NCBI RefSeq assembly: GCF_000024005.1
Contig: NC_013132.1
Coordinates: 1,978,001 to 2,042,000 of the forward strand
DNA: 64,000 nt
DNA from: Chitinophaga pinensis DSM 2588
Lineage (GTDB): Bacteria > Bacteroidota > Bacteroidia > Chitinophagales > Chitinophagaceae
Direction of reading: 5' to 3'
Shown here one piece after another: positions 35,262 to 43,910 of this stretch. Every line of letters begins with the position of its first letter. The stretch's first letter is position 1. The position numbers were made by a program, and so were the translations under genes. Under the pieces are notes generated by a model, which saw only the letters and a list, made by a program, of their open reading frames with translations, made no database searches and was not told the origin of the DNA.

Positions 35262-36692
35262 ATGAATCAAGACTTTCCATTTTTAAACGACGATTTTGAG
35301 GAGTTAAAAGACTTGTTGCAGCAGTTTGAAAACCTGAAAGCAGGCACGTCTCACTCCTTTCTCGACGAGGATTCTTTCGAACTGATCATAGACTATTATG
35401 ATGAGCATGATGAACTTCCTAATGCCATGCAGGCTGCTGAGATGGCGATAGAGCAGTTTCCCTATTCTTCTACTCTCTTACTGAAAAAGGCTAATCTACT
35501 TATAGAATCGAAGAAATACCAGGAGGCCATGGATCTGCTGGAAAAAGCTTCCATATTGGATAGTACCGATATTAACCTGTACATCCTCCAGACTGATGTA
35601 TATCTTGCGATGAACCAGCACGAAAAGGCCGCGGCCCTGCTGGAAGAACAGATAGCTGTTTTTGAAGGAGACGATAAGACGGAACTGCTGCTTGAACTGG
35701 CAGACGTATATGATGACTGCGAAGAGTTCGAAAAGGTATTCGACTGCCTCAGACTGGCACTTGAGCACGCTCCCAATAACGAAGAGGCCTTGCATAAGAT
35801 CTGTTTCTGGACCGAATTTACCGGCCGGAACGAAGAAAGCATCCGCCTTCACACCAATATCATTAACGAACACCCCTACAATCAGCTGGCCTGGTTTAAC
35901 CTGGGTACCGCCTATCAGGGGCTTAAATTGTACGAGAAAGCAATCGATGCCTATCAGTACGCCATCGTTATTGACGAAAAATTTGATTACGCGTACCGTA
36001 ATATGGGCGATGCTTACATCCGCTTACGCAAATATGCCGAAGCAATCGACGTGCTGAAAAAACACCTCGAAATTGCGAAACCGGAGGACGTCATCTATGA
36101 GGCAATCGGTCACTGTTACGAACGCCAGCGTAAATACACACAGGCCCGCTATTACTACCGTAAGGCATCCCATCTCAGTCCGGGCGACGATAAGCTGTAC
36201 TACAAGATCGGTATCGCTTATATGACAGAAGCCAACTGGGAAAACGCGATCAAGTCCATCATGAGCGCTATTAAAATCAATAAAAACAGCGCCGAATACC
36301 TGATCGCCCTTGGTCAGTGTTATATTGAACTTGAAAAGAACAAAGAAGGCCTGATTCACCTGCTGGCCGCCGTACGCATCCGTCCTTCCAGTATCACCAC
36401 CTGGCAGGAATTTATCCGCGGACTCTACATTTCCGGTTTCTATGACGAAGCCCTGATCCAGCTGGATGCAGCTATTCAGAAAGTTGGTCACAAACCGGTA
36501 TTGCAGTACTACCTGGCAGGTATCATGTTCGCTACCGGTAAGTCTAAAGAAGGTATGCTGCAACTGGAAACAGCCCTGCAGATGAATGTAAAACATGTCA
36601 AGAAACTCATAGAACTTGACCCGACTTTACTCCAGCATCCCGGTATCGTAGAGCTCATTACCAGGTATAAAAAGACCAAAAAAAACAAGTAA
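35262..36692 (+). CDS. TPR repeat protein
   Basis: 476 residues, no signal peptide. From about residue 70 to 440 it is a series of tetratricopeptide repeats, for example AWFNLGTAYQGLKLYEKAIDAYQYA, YAYRNMGDAYIRLRKYAEAI and YEAIGHCYERQRKYTQARYYY. The N terminus is acidic (FLNDDFEELKDLL). TPR arrays mediate protein-protein contacts; the partner is unknown. The chosen start follows an imperfect -7 box TATATTTA; an upstream ATG at 35229 overlaps that box. Confidence 0.9.
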   Translation: MNQDFPFLNDDFEELKDLLQQFENLKAGTSHSFLDEDSFELIIDYYDEHDELPNAMQAAEMAIEQFPYSSTLLLKKANLLIESKKYQEAMDLLEKASILDSTDINLYILQTDVYLAMNQHEKAAALLEEQIAVFEGDDKTELLLELADVYDDCEEFEKVFDCLRLALEHAPNNEEALHKICFWTEFTGRNEESIRLHTNIINEHPYNQLAWFNLGTAYQGLKLYEKAIDAYQYAIVIDEKFDYAYRNMGDAYIRLRKYAEAIDVLKKHLEIAKPEDVIYEAIGHCYERQRKYTQARYYYRKASHLSPGDDKLYYKIGIAYMTEANWENAIKSIMSAIKINKNSAEYLIALGQCYIELEKNKEGLIHLLAAVRIRPSSITTWQEFIRGLYISGFYDEALIQLDAAIQKVGHKPVLQYYLAGIMFATGKSKEGMLQLETALQMNVKHVKKLIELDPTLLQHPGIVELITRYKKTKKNK

Positions 36693-36722
36693 TCTGACGA
36701 TACTTTGGAACACCCGTTCCGT

Positions 36723-36775
36723 AAATGCGTAATATTATGTGCTGTAATTTAGCATCATATATTACGCATTTTTCG
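36723..36775 (+). terminator. terminator of the TPR gene
   Basis: AAATGCGTAATAT/ATATTACGCATTT 13-bp stem with a structured loop, then TTTTCGTTTT. Confidence 0.8.
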
Positions 36776-36839
36776 TTTTAATATATTGATGTCCAGATTG
36801 TTATGAGATATGAAATTTTCTTTCCAATAAAAACCTTTA

Positions 36840-36873
36840 TTTGAGAGTCTTTAACCGGAATGTGTTAATTTTG
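36840..36873 (+). promoter_or_regulatory. promoter of comA
   Basis: TTTG (36840-36843) and TAATTTTG (36866-36873) with 22 bp between them: a near-consensus Bacteroidota promoter giving a ~95-nt leader. The leader holds CCGG-bounded complementary segments (GCCGGTT and ATTCCGGAA). Confidence 0.65.
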
Positions 36874-36971
36874 CGCCGGTTAAATAAAGATGGGCAGCTC
36901 CCTATTCCGGAAAACCAGTGAAGTATAGTTGTTTGATTTACAAACAATCATGACGATAAAAAAACGTTCAA

Positions 36972-37733
36972 ATGAATTTTAATCTGACACAAATTCCCGA
37001 TCGGACAAAGAAACCTCGTAACCATGGGCTGACTATGGTGATGGATAAAGGGCTAAGTTTGGAAGAAGCCAAGAATTTTTTATCGGTAGCGTCTCCTCAC
37101 GTAGATATCCTGAAACTGGGTTTTGGAACCTCGTTCGTAACTCCTAACCTGCGCCAGAAAATAGAATTATACCAATCTGCCAATATCCCCGTATACTTCG
37201 GTGGAACTTTATTTGAGGCATTTCTGATCCGTAATCAGTTTGATGACTTTGTGAATGTGATCAAAGATTATGGGATTAAACATATTGAAGTTTCCGACGG
37301 ATCTATCACCATTCCGCACGCTGAAAAATGCGGTTATATCGAGAAGCTGGCTAAAATAGCAACCGTATTGAGCGAAGTAGGCTCCAAGGATGCAGAACAC
37401 ATCATTCCTCCTTATAAATGGATCGAACTGATGAATGCAGAACTGGGCGCCGGCGCTACTTATGTAATCGCAGAAGCACGCGAAAGCGGTAACGTAGGTA
37501 TCTATCGCGGTACCGGTGAAGTACGTGAAGGGCTGGTACAGGAAATCCTGACCAAGATCCCGTCTGAGAAAATTATTTGGGAAGCTCCGCAGAAAGCACA
37601 GCAGCTGTATTTCCTGGAACTGATCGGCTGTAATGTGAACCTGGGTAACCTGGCGCCACACGAAGTGATCTCCCTGGAAGCAATGCGTATCGGTCTGAGA
37701 GGAGACACTTTCCACCTGTTCCTGAATCAATAA
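36972..37733 (+). CDS. comA: phosphosulfolactate synthase
   Basis: 253 residues, ComA family (TIM barrel), which adds sulfite to phosphoenolpyruvate to give phosphosulfolactate. In methanogens this starts coenzyme M synthesis. Family features: RNHGLTMVMDKGLS, DILKLGFGTSFVTPNLRQKI, IPVYFGGTLFEAF, IEVSDGSITIP and the C-terminal LGNLAPHEVISLEAMRIGLRGDT. Coenzyme M is not expected here; in Bacteroidota a role in making sulfolactate or cysteate-derived lipids is plausible (inference). It lies 17 bp before aroE, so the two are probably co-transcribed. Confidence 0.93.
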   Translation: MNFNLTQIPDRTKKPRNHGLTMVMDKGLSLEEAKNFLSVASPHVDILKLGFGTSFVTPNLRQKIELYQSANIPVYFGGTLFEAFLIRNQFDDFVNVIKDYGIKHIEVSDGSITIPHAEKCGYIEKLAKIATVLSEVGSKDAEHIIPPYKWIELMNAELGAGATYVIAEARESGNVGIYRGTGEVREGLVQEILTKIPSEKIIWEAPQKAQQLYFLELIGCNVNLGNLAPHEVISLEAMRIGLRGDTFHLFLNQ

Positions 37734-37750
37734 AGCTTTATCAGATACCT

Positions 37751-38485
37751 ATGAAGGTTTATGGTCTTATTGGATATCCGCTGAGTCATTCATTCTCCAA
37801 AGGCTTTTTCGCCGAGAAGTTTGCACGCGAAGGCATCAAGGAATGCATGTATGATAGTTTTCCGATCCCAACCATCGGCGACCTGCCTGCTTTACTGACA
37901 CAACAGCCGGGATTGCAGGGGCTCAATGTGACCATCCCTTATAAGGAAGTTGTAATACCATATCTTGATGAATTAAGTCCTGCTGCCGCTAAAATGAAGG
38001 CAGTGAACTGTATCCGGTTTAAAGATGGCCGTAAGATAGGTTACAACACAGACGCCATCGGATTCAGAAGATCCCTTGAACCTTTACTCCAACCACATCA
38101 TAATAAGGCATTGATACTGGGTACCGGCGGTGCAGCAAAAGCTGTACAGTATGTACTCGAAAGTCTGAATATACCGTATCAGCTGGTTAGCCGTCAGGCA
38201 TCTGCAGCAACCATCAGCTATGAACAACTGGATGCCGCCACAATGGCTTCACATACGCTGATCGTCAACACCACGCCACTGGGTATGTACCCTAACCTGG
38301 AAGCAGCGCCCGCTATACCTTATGAACTGCTCACAGCCGATCACCTGTTATATGATCTGATCTATAATCCCGCTGTTACTGCCTTTTTACAAAAAGGAGC
38401 CGACAAAGGAGCCACGATCAAAAATGGGCATGAGATGCTGATCCTGCAGGCAGAAGCCAGCTGGGAAATCTGGAACGAACAATAA
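37751..38485 (+). CDS. aroE: shikimate dehydrogenase
   Basis: 244 residues, reduces 3-dehydroshikimate to shikimate with NADPH in aromatic amino acid synthesis. The substrate domain has YPLSHSFSK and NVTIPYKE with catalytic Lys65. The NTDAIGF motif supplies the partner aspartate, and LGTGGAAKAVQYVL is the nucleotide-binding loop. Slightly shorter than the E. coli enzyme (272). Its last five codons and stop lie inside the left arm of a 35-bp perfect palindrome. Confidence 0.96.
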   Translation: MKVYGLIGYPLSHSFSKGFFAEKFAREGIKECMYDSFPIPTIGDLPALLTQQPGLQGLNVTIPYKEVVIPYLDELSPAAAKMKAVNCIRFKDGRKIGYNTDAIGFRRSLEPLLQPHHNKALILGTGGAAKAVQYVLESLNIPYQLVSRQASAATISYEQLDAATMASHTLIVNTTPLGMYPNLEAAPAIPYELLTADHLLYDLIYNPAVTAFLQKGADKGATIKNGHEMLILQAEASWEIWNEQ

Positions 38486-38547
38486 AAGTATAAATCAGCA
38501 CGGCGGGTTAATCCCGCCGTGCTGATTTATACTTTTATTGTTCGTTC
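38473..38547. terminator. 35-bp perfect palindrome at the end of aroE
   Basis: The left arm 38473-38507 and right arm 38513-38547 are exact complements around a 5-nt loop (TTAAT). The left arm includes the end of aroE. The core GCACGGCGGG/CCCGCCGTGC is GC-rich and the outer part AT-rich. It would fold into a very stable terminator or a cruciform. A T-tract is weak, and the arms are far longer than needed for termination. Confidence 0.8.
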
Positions 38548-38752
38548 AATTAGGAATTAGGAATTAACAATTAGGAATTTCGCTGTTACAAGCGTTTTAT
38601 AAAATACATAAGCCGCTGAGACTTGTCAGCGGCTTATGTATTTTTATCAGGGCCAATGCTTTTTTTAGCGTCAGTCAGTAATGATCTTGACATCCAATTG
38701 GGAATAATTCCTAATTCCTAATTGTTAATTCCTAATTGTTAATTCCTAATTC
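38548..38752. repeat. AATTAGGAATT inverted-repeat element
   Basis: Iterated AATTAGGAATT on the left (38548-38579) and the same motif inverted and iterated on the right (38706-38752, AATTCCTAATT with GTT spacers). About 125 bp lie between, including a terminator hairpin. A single-armed copy lies at 46694-46711. No ORF. It resembles a non-coding miniature element or a simple-sequence intergenic repeat family. Confidence 0.65.
38601..38646. terminator. bidirectional terminator between aroE and the methyltransferase
   Basis: A 19-bp perfect stem (38601-38619 with 38626-38644) and a 6-nt loop, A/T-rich flanks on both sides. Confidence 0.87.
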
Positions 38753-38755
38753 TTT

Positions 38756-39553
38756 CTATTGCGCCTTGATCATATAATAAACACAGGTCGTCAAGAAGTT
38801 CCTTACAAACGGTACAGCCGCTACCGGCCCCCATTGCAGTCTTGGTTTCAGACCGAATTTATATTTGTAGATCGGATTGATCAGATAGAATTGCTTCTTC
38901 GTTATATCATATCCCTGCTGTTTCACGATCCGCTCAAAGCGCTCAATGGAAATACCGGTTTCCTTGATCTCCATCAGTTCCGCAATGATATTAGGCGGTT
39001 CGCCAAAGGCACGTAAAACCCCTCTGTAGAGCGGGTTTGGAAGCAGATGTATGTAAGGCATCATATTCAGCACCTTGCTTTCGCAGGTCTGCTGATGACC
39101 GCCATGCGGCATATACCAGGGTGGAAAGCCGAAATAGACTTGTCCACGGGGAGTAAGCAGGTTCTTGAGATAGCCAATGATCTTCGCCTGGTCAGGAATA
39201 TGTTCGATCGCATCTTTCAGAATGATAAGATCAAAAGAATGTTTGAACTCACCCAGAAAATCAACATCATAAATATTTTTGTTGATCAGCTGCATGTTGC
39301 CCGCATCTACATATTCTTTCAGATAGTCATGCGCCAGTGCAATCTTGTCATCCGACAGATCCACACCCACACAATGACAACCTTTTTCCAGGAAAGGTAT
39401 CAATACGCCTCCTTCACCACAGCCTATTTCCATTATCCGGAGATCAGGTGTTACCGGCATAGCTGCATCGATAAAAGGCAGCACATAGTGAATGGAATTA
39501 TCCACCTGTTGCTGGTATCTGACATTCGCGTTGCTGTGTTGTACTAAAGACAT
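38756..39553 (-). CDS. class I SAM-dependent methyltransferase
   Basis: 265 residues. Motif I is IMEIGCGEGGVLIPFL at about residue 40. The acidic strand-2 residue lies in CVGVDLSDDKIALA, and LIILKDAIEHIPD is motif IV. The C-terminal half, with PPWYMPHGGHQQ and several aromatic residues, resembles methyltransferases of sugar or lipid pathways, but the substrate is not readable. It is divergent from truB with only ~100 bp between start codons. Confidence 0.88.
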   Translation of the reverse strand: MSLVQHSNANVRYQQQVDNSIHYVLPFIDAAMPVTPDLRIMEIGCGEGGVLIPFLEKGCHCVGVDLSDDKIALAHDYLKEYVDAGNMQLINKNIYDVDFLGEFKHSFDLIILKDAIEHIPDQAKIIGYLKNLLTPRGQVYFGFPPWYMPHGGHQQTCESKVLNMMPYIHLLPNPLYRGVLRAFGEPPNIIAELMEIKETGISIERFERIVKQQGYDITKKQFYLINPIYKYKFGLKPRLQWGPVAAVPFVRNFLTTCVYYMIKAQ

Positions 39554-39644
39554 ATTATGAAAATTGCGTGAAAATACTGAAAAAGCGCATATTTTCTACC
39601 CTTGCACTGTTTCACCCGTTGAACGCTGCATCCTGTGTTTCTAT

Positions 39645-39652
39645 TATCTTTG
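39645..39652 (+). promoter_or_regulatory. -7 element of truB, four bases before the ATG
   Basis: TATCTTTG, an exact consensus match, ends 4 bp before the chosen start, with a TTG ~23 bp upstream. It predicts a leaderless or nearly leaderless mRNA. Confidence 0.55.
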
Positions 39653-39656
39653 CCGG

Positions 39657-40355
39657 ATGAATCAGACTGCTGAAAAAAATATTTACGAAGAAGGACAGGT
39701 GGTATTGATCAACAAGCCTTTGAAATGGACGTCTTTCGATATCGTAAGAAAGATAAGAAACACCACAAAAGCAAAGACTGGTCATGCGGGTACCCTCGAT
39801 CCGCTGGCGACTGGTCTGCTGATCTGCTGCACAGGTAAAATGACAAAAAAGATCAACGAGTACCAGGCACAGGAAAAAGAATATACCGGTACTTTCACTA
39901 TAGGTGCAACAACGCCCACTTACGATCTGGAATCTGAACCAACAGATTTTAAACCACTGGACGGTATCACCGAAGAGCTGATACATGATACGACAAAACA
40001 GTTTATTGGCGAATTACAACAGTTACCGCCTATTCACTCTGCGATCAAACAGAATGGTAAACCCATCTATGAACTGGCCAGAAAAGGGGTAGAGGTGAAA
40101 GTAGAGCCGCGTAACATCGTCATCAAAGAATTTGAAATTACAAACATTGCATTGCCGGTAATACATTTCCGCGTTGTATGCAGTACCGGTACCTATATCC
40201 GTTCTCTGGCCAATGATTTTGGCGCAGCGCTGGGCGTGGGCGGTTATATGAGCAGTCTTTGCAGAACAAGAATCGGTGCGTTTAAGCTGGAAGATGCCTG
40301 GGAGATTGAGAAATTTGTGGAAGAACTGGGCGGCACTTTCAAAGCGAAATCTTAG
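39657..40355 (+). CDS. truB: tRNA pseudouridine-55 synthase
   Basis: 232 residues from MNQTAEKNIYEEGQ. The N-terminal NKPLKWTSFDIVRKIR and GHAGTLDPLATGLL are TruB signatures; Asp48 is the catalytic aspartate. LPPIHSAIKQNGKPIYELARKG and CSTGTYIRSLANDFG are further conserved blocks. It makes pseudouridine 55 in the T-loop of tRNAs. The frame is open back to 39564, but that extension overlaps the -7 box and is unlike the family. Confidence 0.96.
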   Translation: MNQTAEKNIYEEGQVVLINKPLKWTSFDIVRKIRNTTKAKTGHAGTLDPLATGLLICCTGKMTKKINEYQAQEKEYTGTFTIGATTPTYDLESEPTDFKPLDGITEELIHDTTKQFIGELQQLPPIHSAIKQNGKPIYELARKGVEVKVEPRNIVIKEFEITNIALPVIHFRVVCSTGTYIRSLANDFGAALGVGGYMSSLCRTRIGAFKLEDAWEIEKFVEELGGTFKAKS

Positions 40356-40381
40356 TAAGGCAATTGTGCATTAGTGTGTAT

Positions 40382-40414
40382 AAAAAAAGCCTGATCGTCT
40401 GATCAGGCTTTTTC
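40382..40414. terminator. bidirectional terminator between truB and tamL
   Basis: AAAAAGCCTGATC/GATCAGGCTTTTT stem with loop GTCT between convergent genes. Confidence 0.87.
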
Positions 40415-40433
40415 TATTGAAAAAAGAAAATGA

Positions 40434-42875
40434 TCAGAAGGGATAACCGATCGCAATGTTCCAGATAATGTTATTCCTGCGCCACTCTGCATTACCCAGT
40501 TGCCATTCTCCCAGGTACCAGCCGCTCTTGTTGCCTTTGAAATAAGGTACTTTAACAGGCACACCCCAGTCAAGCCTGATCAGGAAGAAGGAGAAATCCA
40601 GTCTCAAACCGGCGCCGGTACCCACCGCCAGATCTCTGTAGAGGTTTTGTAATCTGAATTCACCACCGGGACGGGTGGTATCTTTCTTCAGCATCCAGAT
40701 ATTACCTATATCCAGGAAAGTAGCGCCTTTCAGGTTAATGCTGCCATCAAAAAGACGTAACAGGTCAAAACGGTATTCAATATTAGCTTCCAGCTTCATA
40801 TCACCCGTCTGATCAGGGAATGTACTGGCTGTTAACGAACTGTCTTTAAATACACCAGGACCCAGCGTACGCAGTCGCCACGCACGGATACTGTTAGGAC
40901 CGCCGGCTGTAAACTGACGGATATAAGGCATTACATCCGATTTGCCATAAGGAATGCCCACACCGCCATAAGCACGGGTGGCAAGTACGGTGTGGCTGGT
41001 CAGTGACCAGTAATGTCTGTAATCCGCTTCCAGTTTGAGGAAGTTCGCGATCGGCATATTGGTCATCGTCTCCAGGTCATTCCCGTTGCTGGCTACAGCA
41101 CCCCACAAACTGTTGATACCGTTCAGCCATGCGCCGGACTCTTCTACGTTTGCACGGAAGTAAGAGTAATGATTCTTATGCAGTGCATCGTTATTGCTGT
41201 AGATGTAAGTGACGTTTTCTCCGCCGATAAATGCCGGTTCAAAACTACGTTTCAGATAAGGGTTCAGGTTCACCACTGTTTCCCGGAATACCTCATTCAG
41301 GTTTACACCTACATAGTTCAGGGAGATAGGTTTTACGATCCAGCGTTTATAAGGAGAAGCATTCCACTCATAACCAAAGGATGCATTTACGTTGGAAATG
41401 TAAAACTTCGAAGAACGGGTAAGATAGTCAACCCCCGCTGTGAGTCGGGTTCTTACTGCCGAACGTGTACCCTGCGCAATATGGAAAGGTGTGATAAACC
41501 TTGGGAATATCAGACTGACCTGTCCGCCGATCTCCTGTGATTGCAGCATCCAGGTACCTTGTGAACGGATCAGTTCAATACCTGTATTCAGACTCACATT
41601 TAACTGTGTGGCGGAGTGGCCGATATTCAGGTGTTTATAGTTCAAACTGATACCACTACCCACAAGATAGTCCGAGCTCGTACTGACCTCAAAGTTGGCC
41701 CCTATTTCCTGGCGGCGTTTTGGCGTCAGGTAAATGTAGGTATTGAGTGTATTGGGCGTATCCTTTCTTTCGCGGTATTGCAGCGTTACAAACTGCCATG
41801 CACCCAGGTCATACAACCTGTTGATCGCATCATTGGTACGTTGCTGAGAGAACATATCACCGCTTTTTAACAGGATGGACCTGTATAAAACGGAGGGTTT
41901 CAGAATATTCTGGCGGAAGCGGATCGTCAGTTCTTTCCGCTGTGTGGTTTTGAAAATAGAGTCTGCATTATTACCATACACCGGGTAATCAGGATAGGCA
42001 ATGATGCTGTCCAGTACATATTGCTGATAACGGATAGAGGAATCTTCCGGATGCCAGATACGTACGGAAATATCCATTTTAGGTCTGTCCTGTCCTTTAC
42101 GTTCATTGTACACGTTCACGATACCCTCAAATGGATTCATGAGGTTTCTGAACAGGCTTTTATGAAGGGTATCTATCTCAAATTCAATAGCGTCGCGGTC
42201 AAATTTATAGTAACCACCGTTACGTATCACACGCATCAGTCGCTCTCTTTCACTACCCAGTATTTCCTGTTTATAAGGCACGCCGGTTTTGATCAGCGAC
42301 AGCTTTTCGTTGTCTTTTACGATTTTCAGCAGATTGGTATCCGGTATTTCGTAATAGATCTTATTGATCACGAAGTTTTTGCCGGTATTTACCTTGTAGG
42401 TCACGCTGACTTTCTGCCTTTTGATGGATTCCACGCGATCGATGGTGGCATAGAAATAACCCTGATTATTCAGGTAGCTGACCATGCGTTTGATCGATTC
42501 TTTTGTTTTAGTAGAATCATAGATCACAGGATCTTCCAGGTTGCGGGGAGACAACATCAGGTTCCAGAACCAGTTGGATTTTTTCTCGTTGTGTTTCTGG
42601 TTATAGAGCCACACTTTAAAACGGGTACCGACAAAGAGTGTGTTCGGCTGTTGCAGCATCAGCTGTTTGGAGTAAAGAGAACTACGGATATCCTGTTTGT
42701 CAATGGAAGAGGCTTCCCCTTTGACGTCTACATCCGCATCGATATATAAGAGCTGATTTTTCTGCAGGTATTTTGTATTGGAACATCCAGCCAGCGCGAG
42801 TGAAATCATCAGGATGATTGAATAGTTCAGGTAAATAAAAAGGGAACTATGTGGCCGCTGCTGCATCAGAGTCAA
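40434..42875 (-). CDS. tamL: outer-membrane assembly lipoprotein TamL (BamA/Omp85 family)
   Basis: 813 residues. A lipoprotein signal with Cys31 in LALAGCSNTK distinguishes TamL from ordinary BamA or TamA. POTRA-like domains span about residues 35-360 (for example KTKESIKRMVSYLNNQGYFYATID). The C-terminal Omp85 beta-barrel includes FTAGGPNSIRAWRLRTLGPG, the lid-lock-type motif, and ends FRRNNIIWNIAIGYPF-like with a terminal aromatic. In Bacteroidota it pairs with TamB in outer-membrane biogenesis. tamB is not adjacent here. Confidence 0.9.
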   Translation of the reverse strand: MTLMQQRPHSSLFIYLNYSIILMISLALAGCSNTKYLQKNQLLYIDADVDVKGEASSIDKQDIRSSLYSKQLMLQQPNTLFVGTRFKVWLYNQKHNEKKSNWFWNLMLSPRNLEDPVIYDSTKTKESIKRMVSYLNNQGYFYATIDRVESIKRQKVSVTYKVNTGKNFVINKIYYEIPDTNLLKIVKDNEKLSLIKTGVPYKQEILGSERERLMRVIRNGGYYKFDRDAIEFEIDTLHKSLFRNLMNPFEGIVNVYNERKGQDRPKMDISVRIWHPEDSSIRYQQYVLDSIIAYPDYPVYGNNADSIFKTTQRKELTIRFRQNILKPSVLYRSILLKSGDMFSQQRTNDAINRLYDLGAWQFVTLQYRERKDTPNTLNTYIYLTPKRRQEIGANFEVSTSSDYLVGSGISLNYKHLNIGHSATQLNVSLNTGIELIRSQGTWMLQSQEIGGQVSLIFPRFITPFHIAQGTRSAVRTRLTAGVDYLTRSSKFYISNVNASFGYEWNASPYKRWIVKPISLNYVGVNLNEVFRETVVNLNPYLKRSFEPAFIGGENVTYIYSNNDALHKNHYSYFRANVEESGAWLNGINSLWGAVASNGNDLETMTNMPIANFLKLEADYRHYWSLTSHTVLATRAYGGVGIPYGKSDVMPYIRQFTAGGPNSIRAWRLRTLGPGVFKDSSLTASTFPDQTGDMKLEANIEYRFDLLRLFDGSINLKGATFLDIGNIWMLKKDTTRPGGEFRLQNLYRDLAVGTGAGLRLDFSFFLIRLDWGVPVKVPYFKGNKSGWYLGEWQLGNAEWRRNNIIWNIAIGYPF

Positions 42876-42976
42876 TACAATTATTAATAGTTAGAAGCTT
42901 TGTTTTCAGTTTATTTCCATAGAGACCAGATCCGGGTGGCTTTGCCGATTAAAAGAATTCATGTAGGTTTGGCTCT

Positions 42977-43723
42977 ATGTTGTCGAAGGCGCAAATTAAG
43001 TATATTCAATCATTACAGCATAAAAAATACCGTCAAAAATCCAGCCAGTTCATGGCAGAGGGCGATAAGATCGTTCCTGAGCTGCTACAGGAGGGCGTTC
43101 CGGTAAAAGAAGTATATGCAACTTCAGCCTGGATCGCTGCTCACAGGGCGTTACTGGATCGTACGAAAGACGTGAATGTAACGGAAGTAGACGAAAATGT
43201 CTTAAGACAGCTGTCTGCACTCACTACGCCTAATCAGGCGATTGCCCTGCTGGATATCCCCGGATCGGCTGCTATAGCCCCCGGATCACTGAAAGGTACG
43301 GTATCGCTGGCACTGGAAACGATCCAGGATCCCGGTAACCTGGGGACTATCATTCGTATAGCCGACTGGTTCGGTATCCGTCAGATCATTTGTACGCCTG
43401 ACTGTGTAGATGCCTATAATCCTAAAACCATCCAGGCCACGATGGGAAGTATTGCCCGTGTAAAGATACTGGAGAGCGATATCAGTACCCTGATCAAAGA
43501 AGCTGGTGTGCCATCCTATGCAGCCACACTGCATGGGCGTGATATTACTGAATTTTCGAAGCTGGAAGAGGGGATTATCCTGATTGGAAATGAGTCCCGC
43601 GGACTCAGTGAGGCGGTGATAAGTGCCAGCACCCATAAAATTACGATTCCCCGGCTGGGCGGTGCGGAGTCACTGAATGCAGGTGTGGCAGCAGGCATTA
43701 TCTGTGGCAGATTACTGATATAA
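42977..43723 (+). CDS. TrmH/SpoU-family RNA 2'-O-methyltransferase
   Basis: 248 residues. The N-terminal substrate-binding domain starts MLSKAQIKYIQSLQHKKYRQ. The SPOUT catalytic domain contains motif 1 DPGNLGTIIRIADWFGI, motif 2 ILIGNESRGLSEAV and motif 3 IPRLGGAESLNAGVAAGI, which form the trefoil-knot SAM site. Closest in type to 23S rRNA G2251 methyltransferase RlmB or related enzymes; the target nucleotide cannot be assigned from sequence. Confidence 0.92.
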   Translation: MLSKAQIKYIQSLQHKKYRQKSSQFMAEGDKIVPELLQEGVPVKEVYATSAWIAAHRALLDRTKDVNVTEVDENVLRQLSALTTPNQAIALLDIPGSAAIAPGSLKGTVSLALETIQDPGNLGTIIRIADWFGIRQIICTPDCVDAYNPKTIQATMGSIARVKILESDISTLIKEAGVPSYAATLHGRDITEFSKLEEGIILIGNESRGLSEAVISASTHKITIPRLGGAESLNAGVAAGIICGRLLI

Positions 43724-43741
43724 ACCTATTTTTTCATAGCA

Positions 43742-43780
43742 AAAAAGGCGGCTGATCCTTAAAAGATCAGCCGCCTTTTT
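43742..43780 (+). terminator. terminator of the SpoU methyltransferase gene
   Basis: AAAAAGGCGGCTGATC/GATCAGCCGCCTTTTT 16-bp stem with a 7-nt loop. Confidence 0.88.
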
Positions 43781-43800
43781 ATATCCGGTTTGATGCCGTT

Positions 43801-43870
43801 TAGGTATTTGTTATCCTACGTTCATCCTACGTTCATGAACGTAAGATGAACGTAGGATAACAAATATCTA
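43801..43870. repeat. 70-bp palindrome with internal direct repeats
   Basis: The left arm 43801-43835 and right arm 43836-43870 are complementary with no spacer, broken only by one mismatch and one G-T pair. Each arm contains two near-tandem copies of CCTACGTTCAT. It lies between convergent genes, directly after a normal terminator, so termination is not needed. It may be a binding site, a cruciform, or a remnant of a mobile repeat. Confidence 0.75.
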
Positions 43871-43910
43871 AGCCTTATCTAAACAAAGATCTGCCATCCG
43901 GAAAAGAGCT

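Noticed and set aside
36024..36596. 190-codon minus-strand frame opposite the TPR gene
   Set aside because: The TPR repeats on the other strand are unambiguous; the antisense product has no recognisable fold.
38548..38752. insertion sequence
   Set aside because: Inverted ends are simple AATTAGGAATT iterations and there is no transposase frame; described as a non-coding repeat element instead.
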